Shown piece by piece: positions 25,567 through 34,106 of a stretch of 64,000 nt of DNA. The notes beneath the pieces were generated by a model. That model did not search any database, had not been told where the DNA came from, and worked only from the letters and a program-made list of their open reading frames with translations. Both the position numbers and the translations under genes were made by a program. Position 1 is the first letter of the stretch, and each line of letters begins with the position of its first letter. The stretch is from positions 1 to 64,000 of the forward strand of contig JAZPXN010000069.1 in assembly GCA_045543655.1 (NCBI GenBank), in the 5' to 3' direction. The DNA is from RGIG995 sp045543655 (GTDB lineage: Bacteria > Bacillota > Clostridia > Oscillospirales > UBA644).

Positions 25567-25595
25567 TTGCATCTTGAGAGAATTTGTGGTATAAT
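25567..25595 (+). promoter_or_regulatory. Sigma-A promoter of rpsT
   Basis: TTGCAT, 17-bp spacer ending TGTGG, TATAAT (25590-25595). Confidence 0.88.
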
Positions 25596-25659
25596 ATATC
25601 GTGCTGAATAATGAATTTAACGGGGATATATCCCGGAAAAACAACGGAGGTGAACGCAG

Positions 25660-25899
25660 ATGCCCAATATTAAATCTGCCAAGAAGCGCGTTTTGGTTAA
25701 TCAGACGAAGAACCTGCAGAACAAAATGCAGAAGTCTGCTTTCCGCACTCAGCTGAAAGCTCTCGAAGCGGAAAAGTCCCCGGAAAACCTTCAGAAGGCT
25801 TATTCCTTGGTTGACAAGGCTGCCGCTAAGGGTCTGATCCATGCGAACTGTGCTGCTCGCAAGAAGTCCCGTCTGGCTGCTGAATTCGCCGCCGAATAA
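25660..25899 (+). CDS. rpsT: 30S ribosomal protein S20
   Basis: 79 residues, normal for bS20. Starts MPNIKSAKKRVLVN and has the three-helix, lysine-rich pattern that binds the 5' domain of 16S rRNA; ends LAAEFAAE. Strong promoter, GGAGGTG ribosome site and a terminator directly after. The AAACAACGGAGG leader is short, and no autoregulatory structure was identified. Confidence 0.97.
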   Translation: MPNIKSAKKRVLVNQTKNLQNKMQKSAFRTQLKALEAEKSPENLQKAYSLVDKAAAKGLIHANCAARKKSRLAAEFAAE

Positions 25900-25920
25900 T
25901 CAAACCGTTTTAACAATCAG

Positions 25921-25947
25921 ACCCTGCTTCGACCGAGGCAGGGTTTT
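25921..25947 (+). terminator. Rho-independent terminator after rpsT
   Basis: ACCCTGC / GCAGGGT (25921-25927, 25938-25944) followed by TTTTG. The stem is only 7 bp, so some read-through to the next gene is likely. Confidence 0.7.
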
Positions 25948-25969
25948 GTATTACTACAGGAGATCCCCT

Positions 25970-26482
25970 ATGACCGAGTCCATTGCCAATTGGATGAACG
26001 ACGCCCTGTCCGGCTTTTTGCCCCCGGAGCTGATCGTTTTTATCGTATCCATGATCCCCATCCTTGAATTGCGGGGCGGGATGATCATCGCGAGCCTTTA
26101 CGGCTTCAATCTCTTTAAGGCCTTTGCCATTTGTATCGTCGGGAATCTGATCCCGATCCCTTTTATTCTTTGGCTCATCACCCCCATCTTCACCTGGATG
26201 AAGCAACGGAAGATTTTTCGTAAAATGGTGGAAAAGCTGGAGGCCAAGGCGACCGGCAAAAAGAGCGAAAGGATTCGTAAGGCATCCTTTTGGGGATTGC
26301 TCCTATTCGTCGGCATTCCTCTTCCCGGGACCGGCGCGTGGACGGGCTCGTTGATTGCGGCGCTTCTCAATTTGGACAAGAAGCAATCCTGGCTGGCCGC
26401 TACCTTGGGCGTGTTTCTTGCTTCGGTTATTATGGCCGTCATCTCTTACGGCATCCCCGCCCTCATCGACCTTTTCGTCTGA
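25970..26482 (+). CDS. COG2426 (small multidrug export-related) membrane protein
   Basis: 170 residues with about four to five helices. The conserved opening (LPPELIVFIVSMIPILELRGGMIIASLYG, in part) and the later FVGIPLPGTGAWTGSLIAALL define the COG2426 family, annotated as small multidrug export proteins although transport has not been firmly shown. The RGG and GTGAWTG motifs recall DedA-like re-entrant loops. The ATG at 25970 follows ACAGGAGA; no promoter of its own was found, so it may be read through from rpsT. Confidence 0.85.
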   Translation: MTESIANWMNDALSGFLPPELIVFIVSMIPILELRGGMIIASLYGFNLFKAFAICIVGNLIPIPFILWLITPIFTWMKQRKIFRKMVEKLEAKATGKKSERIRKASFWGLLLFVGIPLPGTGAWTGSLIAALLNLDKKQSWLAATLGVFLASVIMAVISYGIPALIDLFV

Positions 26483-26502
26483 TCTCAAAACAAGATAAGA
26501 AA

Positions 26503-26540
26503 ACACCGCAGAACGTCGAAATTCTGCGGTGTGTTTTTTT
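26503..26540. terminator. Bidirectional terminator
   Basis: ACACCGCAGAA / TTCTGCGGTGT perfect 11-bp stem, then seven T residues on the plus strand. It separates convergent genes (COG2426 protein and thiI). Confidence 0.88.
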
Positions 26541-26552
26541 GTTCCCGAGAGA

Positions 26553-27728
26553 TCAGTCCCAGGGCTTGACCCGGACGTATTCCGGGGTCAGATCCTTCAG
26601 CAGGGTGTCCAGATCCAGCTTCGCCTCTTCCTCCAGTACCTCCTCTAAATAGGGGTTGGTCTTGGGATGCTTGGGGGTGAAGACGGTGCAGCAATCCTCG
26701 TAGGGGAGAATTGACGTTTCAAAGGTATCGATGGCCCGGGCAATATCGACGATCTCCTGCTTGTCCGTCCCGATGAAAGGCCGGAAGACCGGCAGATCCG
26801 CCGCCTGGTCGGTGCATTGAATGGCGCCCAGGGTCTGGGAGGCCACCTGCCCCAGGCTTTCCCCGGTGATGATGCAACGGGCGCCCTTTTCCCTGGCAAG
26901 ATTGCAGGCGATCTTCAGCATCACCCGGCGCATAATAACGGTAAACAGATCTTCCTTGCAGGTATCCCGGATGGCTTCCTGGATCTGCGTAAAAGGTACG
27001 ATCCACAGATCCACGGGACCGGTATAAACGCTCATTTTCTTGGCCAGCGTCAGCACCTTTTCCTTGGCCCGTTCACTGGTATAGGGGGGCGATTCGAAAT
27101 GGACGGCAGAGATCTTCAGCCCCCGCTTTGCCATCACGTACCCCGCCACCGGGCTGTCAATCCCGCCGGAAAGCATCAGCATTCCGTGGCCGCCCGTGCC
27201 CGCAGGAAGACCCCCTGCGGCCTTTTCCGGGTTGGTGTGGATATAGGCGTCCCCGTCCCGGATCTCAATGGAAACGATCACGTCGGGATCGTGCACGTCT
27301 ACCGTCAGGTGAGGAAATTGATCCAGCAGATACTCCCCCATCGCCATGCAGATCTCAGGAGTCTTCATGGGGTATTTTTTATCCGACCGACGGGAGTCCA
27401 CCTTGAAGGTTTTCGCCCGCATCAAGGCGGGGCCCACGTATTCGGCAGTCTGCTTTTTCAACGTCTCCCAATCGTAACTGCCCCGATAAGCCCGGGTCAG
27501 GTTCATAATACCAAAGACCTTTTTCAGAGCGTTTTGCGCCTTTTCGACGTCCGGATCGTCCTCTTCAAATTCCACGAAAATGGTGGATTGACTTTCCCGC
27601 ACGGCCACCTTGCCACATCCCCGCAGGGCGGTTTTCACGTTTTTGACCAGCAGATCCTCCAGCCTGCGGCGGTTCAGCCCCTTCAGGACGACCTCGCCCA
27701 GCTTCAGCAAAAATACTTCTTCGTACAT
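26553..27728 (-). CDS. thiI: tRNA 4-thiouridine sulfurtransferase ThiI
   Basis: 391 residues. Ferredoxin-like N-terminus and THUMP domain (about 60-165) bind tRNA; the PP-loop ATPase motif SGGIDSP (about 185-191) adenylates U8. The invariant ITGESLGQVASQTL segment is present near 280. No C-terminal rhodanese domain, as usual in Gram-positives, so sulfur must come from a partner; the cysteine desulfurase gene lies 12 bp upstream. Last gene of the leftward pcrA-rmuC-nifZ-thiI operon. Confidence 0.96.
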   Translation of the reverse strand: MYEEVFLLKLGEVVLKGLNRRRLEDLLVKNVKTALRGCGKVAVRESQSTIFVEFEEDDPDVEKAQNALKKVFGIMNLTRAYRGSYDWETLKKQTAEYVGPALMRAKTFKVDSRRSDKKYPMKTPEICMAMGEYLLDQFPHLTVDVHDPDVIVSIEIRDGDAYIHTNPEKAAGGLPAGTGGHGMLMLSGGIDSPVAGYVMAKRGLKISAVHFESPPYTSERAKEKVLTLAKKMSVYTGPVDLWIVPFTQIQEAIRDTCKEDLFTVIMRRVMLKIACNLAREKGARCIITGESLGQVASQTLGAIQCTDQAADLPVFRPFIGTDKQEIVDIARAIDTFETSILPYEDCCTVFTPKHPKTNPYLEEVLEEEAKLDLDTLLKDLTPEYVRVKPWD

Positions 27729-27740
27729 AATTCGATCCTT

Positions 27741-28850
27741 TCAGCGGACTTGTGATATTTCCTTCAATCCTTCGGACAGCGCCTGCAAGACGGCTTCGGC
27801 CTCCTCGGGGCGGTTGAACCGGGAAAAGGAGAAGCGCAGGGCAAACCTGCTCAGCTCACCCTTTCCTACGGCGGCCATGACCCGGGATGGCTTCTTGGCC
27901 GAGCAGGCCGACCCGGTAGAAATATAAATCCCTTTTTCCGACAGATAATTCAGGACGTTTTCTCCCAGATACCCGGGGAAGGCGGCGTTGAGAACGTAGG
28001 GTGACGCCCCTTCCGGGGAATTGATCACTCCTCCGAGGGCAACGATTCCCTCCCGCAGGGTGCGGTTAATCCTCTCTACCCGGAGTCGGACGGCTTCCTT
28101 TTCCTCGGTCATGACCTTGCAGGCCTCGCTCCAGGCGACGATGGCCGGCAGAGGATGGGTGCCGGAGAAGAGGTTTTTTTCCTGCCCGCCCCCCAGCACC
28201 GTGGGACGGATGCGGAGTCCTTTTCGCAGATACAGCGCCCCTACGCCCTTGGGTGCGTGAACCTTATGTCCTGCAAAGGTGGCCGCGTCGAGCAAGGAGT
28301 AGCGAAAATCCTCTTTGAGAAATCCCTGTACCGCGTCGGTGTGAAAAACGGCGTCGATTCCGCTTCGTTTCAGCAACGCCCCCATCTCCTTCAGGGGCGT
28401 TACGGCTCCGGTTTCGTTATTGACCTGCATGCAGGTGACGAGAACCGTATCGGGGGAAAGGGCTTTGCGGAAGGAGTCTGCGGTGATCCTTCCGTTTTCC
28501 GGCTGCAGGCGTACCACCTCAAAGGTTTTCTCCAGATCCTTCAGCACTTCTTCTACGGCGGGGTGCTCGAAGGCGGTGGAAATGATCCGCCCGCTCCGCT
28601 TTTGGGCGACGGCGCCCCGGAGGACCGTGTTGTTAGCCACCGTAGCCGAAGGAGCAAAGAAGACCTCTTCGTGGTCAACGCCCATGGCTTTTGCCAGGGT
28701 TTTTCTGGATTCGGTCAGAAGCTTTTCTGCCGAAAATCCGAAGCCGTGACGGGATTCCGGATTGCCGAAATCCTCCTCCATGACCCGTTTTGCCGCTTCT
28801 GCAGCCCGGTCAAGGACCCGGGTGGTTGCGGCGTTGTCCATATAGATCAA
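27741..28850 (-). CDS. nifZ: Cysteine desulfurase, NifZ/IscS type
   Basis: 369 residues. PLP-dependent class V aminotransferase fold: opening YMDNAATTR, the PLP lysine in TFAGHKVHAPKGVGALY, and the sulfur-carrying cysteine in STGSACSAK (about 309-317) on a short loop. It takes sulfur from cysteine and, given the adjacent thiI, probably passes it to ThiI for s4U, as NifZ does in Bacillus. The TTG at 28850 is chosen: AGAGG lies 8 bases upstream and it starts 17 bp after the rmuC stop; an earlier frame extension would overlap rmuC by 43 bp. Confidence 0.92.
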   Translation of the reverse strand: MIYMDNAATTRVLDRAAEAAKRVMEEDFGNPESRHGFGFSAEKLLTESRKTLAKAMGVDHEEVFFAPSATVANNTVLRGAVAQKRSGRIISTAFEHPAVEEVLKDLEKTFEVVRLQPENGRITADSFRKALSPDTVLVTCMQVNNETGAVTPLKEMGALLKRSGIDAVFHTDAVQGFLKEDFRYSLLDAATFAGHKVHAPKGVGALYLRKGLRIRPTVLGGGQEKNLFSGTHPLPAIVAWSEACKVMTEEKEAVRLRVERINRTLREGIVALGGVINSPEGASPYVLNAAFPGYLGENVLNYLSEKGIYISTGSACSAKKPSRVMAAVGKGELSRFALRFSFSRFNRPEEAEAVLQALSEGLKEISQVR

Positions 28851-28867
28851 GGTTCGTTCCTCTTTCG

Positions 28868-30142
28868 TTATTCGTCGTCCGGGCTTTCCAGCGCGGCGCC
28901 CGGCATCCATTCTGCGGGATCGGTGGGAAGGGCCTCTACGCTTCTCAGCTTGCGGCGGATGACGTTGGTTCGGGTTCCTACCAGCGTATCCAGCTCTTTT
29001 TCCGCGCTTTCGATCCGTTTTTTCACCGAATCCAGGGTTCCGCCGAATTTTTCAAATTCGGTTTTGACTTCCCCAAGAATCTTCCATACGTCGGTGCTTC
29101 TCTTCTCAATGGCGAGGGTGCGGAATCCCATCTGCAGGCTGTTCAGCAGGGCCGCCAGGGTAGAGGGCCCGGCCACGTTGATGGAATAATCCCGCATCAG
29201 ACCTTCGGTCAGCTCGGTCATGCGGACCACCTCCGCGTACAGTCCCTCCGTGGGCAGAAACAGGATGGCGAAATCGGTGGTGTGAGGCGGACGGACGTAT
29301 TTATCGTGAATGTCCTTCGCGCTGGCTCTCAAGAAGGCGGACAGCGCCTTGCGGGCGGTTTCGATCAGAATGGGATCGCCGCTTTCAATGGCGTTTTCCA
29401 GCTGCTCGTAGCGATCCAGGGGGAATTTGGAGTCGATGGGCAGATAGACCACCGAACCGTCGGCGTCCTTTCCGGGCAGACGGACGGCAAATTCCACCTG
29501 CTCCCGGGATCCGGGGACGGTGACTACGTTTACGTCGTACTGATCGGGAGTCAGAATCTGTTCCAGAATCCGGGCCGCTTGCGTCTCTCCGAAGATCCCT
29601 CGGGTCTTGACCCCGGACAGGATCTTTTTCAGATCTCCCACGCCGGTGGCCAGGGTCTGCATTTCGGTCAGCCCCTTTGAAACCTGCTCCAGCCGCTCGT
29701 TGACCAGCTTGAAGGATTCCGTGACCCGTTTTTCCAGGGCGGTCTCCAGCTTTTCATTGACCACGCCCTGCATTTCGTCCAGCTTTTTCCGGTTTTCCTC
29801 CTGGATGGTCTGAAGCCGTTTCTCGGTGGTTTCGTTCATCTTGTCGATGCGTCCGGAAAAGGCGGTCAGAGTTGCCTGAGTCTCCTGCGACAGCTTGGTG
29901 AGCGCGTTGATCTGGGCGGTGTTTCCCGCATTGAGTCCTGCGGTCAGGGAGGTGGTCAGCGAGGAGGTGAGCGTATTCTGCATGGAATCCATGCGGGCGT
30001 TCAGCTCGCTTCTCTGGCGGGCGAGATCTTCGGAAACGTCCTGTCTCTTCGTCCGGGAAAGGACGAGGATCGACAGAATCAGCCCTACGATCCCGCAAAG
30101 GGCGGCAACGATGCAAAGAATCAGAATCAGTGTGGTTTCCAC
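28868..30142 (-). CDS. rmuC: DNA recombination protein RmuC
   Basis: 424 residues. N-terminal membrane helix (about 4-28), then a long coiled coil (about 35-165) and the RmuC nuclease-like domain (about 185-370) with GVKTRGIFGETQAARILEQ-type and LPIDSKFPLDRYEQL stretches (read in part). RmuC limits inversions and rearrangements at short inverted repeats in E. coli, a point of interest given the putative inverton in this window. The GTG at 30142 has AGGAG 8 bases upstream; a GTG at 30151 would overlap that site. Confidence 0.93.
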   Translation of the reverse strand: METTLILILCIVAALCGIVGLILSILVLSRTKRQDVSEDLARQRSELNARMDSMQNTLTSSLTTSLTAGLNAGNTAQINALTKLSQETQATLTAFSGRIDKMNETTEKRLQTIQEENRKKLDEMQGVVNEKLETALEKRVTESFKLVNERLEQVSKGLTEMQTLATGVGDLKKILSGVKTRGIFGETQAARILEQILTPDQYDVNVVTVPGSREQVEFAVRLPGKDADGSVVYLPIDSKFPLDRYEQLENAIESGDPILIETARKALSAFLRASAKDIHDKYVRPPHTTDFAILFLPTEGLYAEVVRMTELTEGLMRDYSINVAGPSTLAALLNSLQMGFRTLAIEKRSTDVWKILGEVKTEFEKFGGTLDSVKKRIESAEKELDTLVGTRTNVIRRKLRSVEALPTDPAEWMPGAALESPDDE

Positions 30143-30154
30143 GGGCAACACTCC

Positions 30155-32518
30155 TTAGATAATTTCCAGTTTTACGTAATTGGTCATCAGCTTTTTACTC
30201 CCCACCCGGTCGAATTGAACGGTAAGCATACAGTCGGTCGCCATAGGGGTCACGGCGGTGACGGTGCCTTCGCCGAATACCTTGTGGCGGATCCGCATCC
30301 CCACGGTATAGTTCACCTTTGCGGCAGAGGCTTTGGGCTTGACGGGGGTGCTGGTGACGGCGTCCTTCAGAATGTGACGGTCGGCCAGGGTATGGGTGGG
30401 ACGCTTGAAGGGCTCCTGGGGCGGCGCCAAATGGGTTTCGAGGCAATCCTCCGGAATTTCCTTCAAAAACCGGGAGACCATGCAATCCATGGGACGGCCG
30501 AAGATCAGGCGGTTGCGGGTGGAGATAATATGTAACTCCCGTTTCGCCCGGGTGATGGCCACGTAGCACAGTCGACGCTCTTCTTCCACGCCGCCCGGTT
30601 CTTCCACCGAACGGGCCGAGGGAAACATTCCTTCCTCAAAGCCGGTGACGAAGACCGTGTCGAATTCCAGACCCTTGGCGCAATGCATGGTCATCAGAAC
30701 CACGGTGTCCGCTTCGGGGTCCAGTCCGTCCACGGCGCTGACCAGAGCGGTCTGCTCCAGATAATCCGCAAGGGTATCGTGCCCCTCTTCCGCGCTTTCG
30801 GAAAATTCGGTGATGGCGTTCAGCAATTCCGCAACGTTTTCAAAGCGGGCCTGGGCTTCGGCGGGATCGCAGGATTCGTTGAGCCACTGCTTATATTGGA
30901 TGCTGGATACCAGGTATTTGAAAAATTCCGGCAGGGGCATGGCATCCACGGCCTCCCGCAGGCTTTCGATCAGATCCGCAAAGGTCAGCATCTTTCCGGC
31001 GGCTCTTTGCAGCTCCGGATACCGATCGGCGGTTTTCAGAACCTCGTAGGGGGACAGCCCCTCCCGGTCGCAAATGGCAAGCAGCCGTTCCACGGAGGTG
31101 TCTCCGATGCCTCGCTTGGGCTCGTTGATGATCCGGGCCATCCGTACCCGGTCCTTGGGATTGTGTACGAAATTCAGATAGGCCAGAAGATCCTGAACTT
31201 CCTTCCGCTTATAGAAGGCAAGCCCTCCGTAGACCCGGTAGGGAATGCCGTTGCCCCGCAGGGCGGTTTCGATGGCGTTACTCTGGGCGTGCGTTCGGTA
31301 CAGCACGCAGAAATCCCGGTACTTCAGCCCGTTGCCGGCACCGACACCGCTCAGAATGGCGCGGGCCACGTAGGCTCCCTCCTCGTGCTGATTGTTCAGC
31401 TCCCGGTAATGGATCTTGCTCCCCTGTCCCTTGTCCGACCAGAGGGTCTTGCCCTTACGGTTTTTGTTGTGGGCGATGACCTCGTTCGCGGCGGTGAGGA
31501 TGGTATTGGTGGAGCGGTAATTCTGCTCCAGCCGGATGACCTTCGCATCCTTAAACTGATGCTCGAAGGCCAGAATATTCTTAATATCCGCTCCGGCGAA
31601 GCGATAGATACTCTGGTCGTCGTCCCCCACCACGCAGATCTCGCCCCCCTTGGCGAGCAAGGTCACCAGGCGATACTGCAGAGGGTTGGTGTCCTGATAT
31701 TCGTCCACCAATACGTATTTGAACCGCTTGTTGACCGCCTTTGCGGCCTCCTCGTGCTCCTCCAGAAGCTTTACGGTATTGAAGATCAGATCGTCGAAAT
31801 CCATGGCGTTGCTTTCCCGCAGGCAGGTCTGATACCGGGCGTAGATGGCGGGCAGCTTCGCATATTCCGTATCTTTATAGCCGTCCCGGTATTCTTCGGG
31901 GGAAAGGTATTTGCCCTTGGCCTTGTTGATCTCCGCCCGCACCATTTTTGCGGGGTAGCGGTCGGCCAGATTGTCTTCCTTCAGAATGCGCTCCACCAGC
32001 TTGTTGGAGTCGCCGTCGTCGTAGATGGTGAAATCCTTTCCGTATCCCAGCCGGTCGGCGAAGCGGCGCAGAATCCGCACGCAGGTGGAATGGAAGGTCA
32101 ACGCCCAAAGATCCCGGGCGTCTACGTTGAATTTCTTCTCCATCCGCTCCCGCATTTCTCCGGCGGCCTTATTGGTGAAGGTGATGGCAAGCAGGTGATA
32201 GGGGTCGATGGGGTCCACCGCCATCAGACGCCGGTAACGCCCTTCGGTGCGGCGGGCGGGATCGTTAACGGCGCCCCGCAGATAGTCCAGATCGTCCTCG
32301 GTCAGATTTTCGGGGACGGTGGCGGAATCGTAGGCGCTTCCGTATTTGATCAGATATCCTAATTTGTTGACCAGTACGGTGGTCTTTCCGCTGCCCGCGC
32401 CGGCCAGGATCAGCAGGGGGCAGTCGCAGGAATACACCGCCTCCCGCTGGGGAGGATTCAGGGTAGCGTATTCCAGATCGAGCAGGGTTTTTCGCAGGGT
32501 AAGAAAGGTTTGTCTCAT
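30155..32518 (-). CDS. pcrA: UvrD/PcrA-type ATP-dependent DNA helicase
   Basis: 787 residues, first gene of the operon. Superfamily I helicase motifs in order: Walker A GAGSGKTT (about 40-47), motif Ia TFTNKAAGEMRER, motif II LVDEYQDTN, motif III GDDDQSIYRFAGAD, motif IV EQNYRST, and motifs V/VI (MTMHCAKGLEFD, YVAITRAKREL). The C-terminus (about 730-787, GMRIRHKVFGEGTV) is the Tudor-like domain that in PcrA contacts RNA polymerase. Acts in DNA repair, removal of recombination intermediates and plasmid replication. The ATG follows GAAGGAGA. Confidence 0.96.
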   Translation of the reverse strand: MRQTFLTLRKTLLDLEYATLNPPQREAVYSCDCPLLILAGAGSGKTTVLVNKLGYLIKYGSAYDSATVPENLTEDDLDYLRGAVNDPARRTEGRYRRLMAVDPIDPYHLLAITFTNKAAGEMRERMEKKFNVDARDLWALTFHSTCVRILRRFADRLGYGKDFTIYDDGDSNKLVERILKEDNLADRYPAKMVRAEINKAKGKYLSPEEYRDGYKDTEYAKLPAIYARYQTCLRESNAMDFDDLIFNTVKLLEEHEEAAKAVNKRFKYVLVDEYQDTNPLQYRLVTLLAKGGEICVVGDDDQSIYRFAGADIKNILAFEHQFKDAKVIRLEQNYRSTNTILTAANEVIAHNKNRKGKTLWSDKGQGSKIHYRELNNQHEEGAYVARAILSGVGAGNGLKYRDFCVLYRTHAQSNAIETALRGNGIPYRVYGGLAFYKRKEVQDLLAYLNFVHNPKDRVRMARIINEPKRGIGDTSVERLLAICDREGLSPYEVLKTADRYPELQRAAGKMLTFADLIESLREAVDAMPLPEFFKYLVSSIQYKQWLNESCDPAEAQARFENVAELLNAITEFSESAEEGHDTLADYLEQTALVSAVDGLDPEADTVVLMTMHCAKGLEFDTVFVTGFEEGMFPSARSVEEPGGVEEERRLCYVAITRAKRELHIISTRNRLIFGRPMDCMVSRFLKEIPEDCLETHLAPPQEPFKRPTHTLADRHILKDAVTSTPVKPKASAAKVNYTVGMRIRHKVFGEGTVTAVTPMATDCMLTVQFDRVGSKKLMTNYVKLEII

Positions 32519-32619
32519 GGGGTCTCCTTCAGGGATTTTTACATAATATATATTTTATTATAATATATTGCATGGACAAAAGCATTGCAGAATTGAAACA
32601 TAAATTTGAATCTTTTTCC

Positions 32620-32647
32620 GGATAATCGTCTTTCCCTGGGGAATACT
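32620..32647 (+). promoter_or_regulatory. Candidate sigma-G/sigma-F forespore promoter of sleB
   Basis: GGGAATACT (32639-32647) matches the forespore -10 pattern GGNNANANT, and GGATA (32620-32624) 14 bases upstream is close to the -35 GYATA. It is correctly placed before a gene that is forespore-expressed in other species. Based on two short motifs only. Confidence 0.45.
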
Positions 32648-32679
32648 GAAAGAAAATCCCCATGAAAGGACGGTTTTTT

Positions 32680-33591
32680 ATGAAAAAATACAAGAATCTC
32701 GTCATCACTGCCGTTACCTGCGCGTTGCTTGCGGCGGTGCTGTTGATTGGCGTCGGGCTTTCCTTTGCGCCGCCGGCGGAGGAGGCCTTTTCCCAATTCG
32801 GCTCCACCGGCACGGAGGTCCGGCGGATTCAGACGGCGTTGAAAAGCAACGGATATTATACCGGCGCCGTGGACGGTATTTACGGCTCTGCCACCCGGGA
32901 TGCGGTGCGGAAATTCCAGGCCGCAAAGGGACTTGCGGTGGACGGAATCTGCGGGAACGCCACGCTGACGGCCCTGGGCATCGGCGGGTCTTCCACCGTT
33001 TTGCGGAAGGGTTCTTCCGGCAGCGGAGTGAAGCAGGTGCAGCAGCGCCTTCTGAACTGGGGGTATTATACCGGCTCCGTGGACGGAGTCTACGGCTCGG
33101 CCACCGAAACGGCGGTGCGGAAATTTCAACGGAACAACGGTCTTTCCGTGGACGGGATCTGCGGCGTAAAAACCCTTTCCGCCATGGGGCTTGCCAATCT
33201 TTCCAATGCCTCTCACGCCACCTCCGCCAATAACGGAAACGTATATCTTCTGGCCCGCATCATCTCCGCCGAGGCCCGGGGCGAGCCCTACCGGGGGCAG
33301 GTTGCCGTGGGGGCGGTGGTGCTGAACCGGGTGCGCTCCTCCCAATTCCCCAACACCCTCTCCGGGGTGATCTATCAGAAGGGGGCCTTTACGGCAATCG
33401 ACGACGGACAGTTCAACGAGCCCATCGCCGATTCCGCCTACAAGGCCGCCCGGGAGGCGCTGGCCGGTGCCGACCCCACGGGAGGATGTCTCTACTATTA
33501 TAATCCCGTCACCGCCACCTCCTCCTGGATTTATTCCCTCCCCGTAAAGATGACCATCGGAAAGCATCGCTTCTCCATGGGGAAGAGCTGA
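32680..33591 (+). CDS. sleB: Spore cortex-lytic enzyme SleB-like, two peptidoglycan-binding domains
   Basis: 303 residues with an N-terminal signal peptide. Two PG_binding_1 repeats (about 45-105 and 112-172), each with GYYTG.VDG.YGSAT..AVRKFQ, precede the Hydrolase_2/SleB catalytic domain (about 190-300) with the catalytic glutamate in ISAEARGEPYRGQVAVGAVV. The family hydrolyses cortex peptidoglycan containing muramic lactam during germination. One binding domain is usual for SleB; a second is a variant. No ypeB partner is adjacent. The ATG at 32680 follows GAAAGGA. Confidence 0.93.
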   Translation: MKKYKNLVITAVTCALLAAVLLIGVGLSFAPPAEEAFSQFGSTGTEVRRIQTALKSNGYYTGAVDGIYGSATRDAVRKFQAAKGLAVDGICGNATLTALGIGGSSTVLRKGSSGSGVKQVQQRLLNWGYYTGSVDGVYGSATETAVRKFQRNNGLSVDGICGVKTLSAMGLANLSNASHATSANNGNVYLLARIISAEARGEPYRGQVAVGAVVLNRVRSSQFPNTLSGVIYQKGAFTAIDDGQFNEPIADSAYKAAREALAGADPTGGCLYYYNPVTATSSWIYSLPVKMTIGKHRFSMGKS

Positions 33592-33610
33592 CGGGGGCGG
33601 GGAGGCGGTG

Positions 33611-33677
33611 TTCTTTCTTGTTCGAGAACAAGAAAGAACCAAAGAAAAAGCGGAGGCCGGCGAATTTTATTCGCCGG
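33611..33677 (+). repeat. Extragenic hairpin repeat, copy A
   Basis: Two consecutive perfect hairpins: TTCTTTCTTGTTC / GAACAAGAAAGAA with a 2-base loop (33611-33638), then CCGGCGAAT / ATTCGCCGG with a TTT loop (33657-33677), joined by CCAAAGAAAAAGCGGAGG. Confidence 0.8.
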
Positions 33678-33708
33678 GGAAGATGGAAAGATCTTCGTGC
33701 GGGACTCC

Positions 33709-33743
33709 TTGTTCGAGAACAGAATGGAACCAAAGAAAAGCGG
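33709..33743 (+). repeat. Extragenic hairpin repeat, copy B (partial, direct)
   Basis: TTGTTCGAGAACA, then GAACCAAAGAAAAGCGG, repeats copy A from 33618 in the same orientation with a few changes. The first hairpin is decayed (GAACAGAATGGAAC) and the second is absent. Confidence 0.75.
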
Positions 33744-33868
33744 CGGTCGACGCAATGCTTGTGCCGGAGGTTGTAGAAGAGGTCTACCTGTCTTTGATCT
33801 GACCCTGAAAATGCAAAGATCGAAAACGATCGGCCGATAATGGAAAGAGAGTTGTTATTTCAACGCTT

Positions 33869-33913
33869 CCGGGCGAATGGAATTCGCCCGGCCTCCGCTT
33901 TCTTTTCGGTTCC
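33869..33913 (-). repeat. Extragenic hairpin repeat, copy C (inverted)
   Basis: Reverse-complement relative of the right half of copy A: CCGGGCGAAT / ATTCGCCCGG hairpin followed by CCTCCGCTTTCTTTTCGGTTCC read in part. Covariation is visible: the stem carries an extra G-C pair in both arms compared with copy A, which supports selection for the hairpin. Confidence 0.75.
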
Positions 33914-34106
33914 TTTTCAGCCACTGCAAAAGTGTCGACCAACGAAAAAGGTCGGCGTCCCCGACTTGACTTTTTCGGGTCTCACTTTTTTCTCGTGAAA
34001 GAAAAGGAATGCCGCCCCTCCCCGCCTCTTATCCTTCCCCGGAATATTGTTCCTCTTTGCCGCATAGAGTGGAACAGAAAAAAACGGAAAGGAAAGTGTT
34101 TTGGGA

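Larger units (their letters stand above)
33592..34106. other. Non-coding spacer with hairpin repeats
   Basis: About 515 bp without a credible gene. It contains three related hairpin elements (33611-33677, 33709-33743 and an inverted copy at 33869-33913) and a looser relative near 33980-34010 (ACTTTTTTCTCGTGAAAGAAAAG). Short open frames here lack ribosome sites. Similar families of extragenic palindromes with AAGAAAG.ACCAAAG cores occur in gut Clostridia; whether they are mobile or mRNA-level elements is unknown. No promoter for the S1-domain gene could be assigned with confidence. Confidence 0.6.

Noticed and set aside
33592..34106. Short open frames in the gap after sleB
   Set aside because: They consist of the hairpin repeats, have no ribosome sites and show no protein-like composition.
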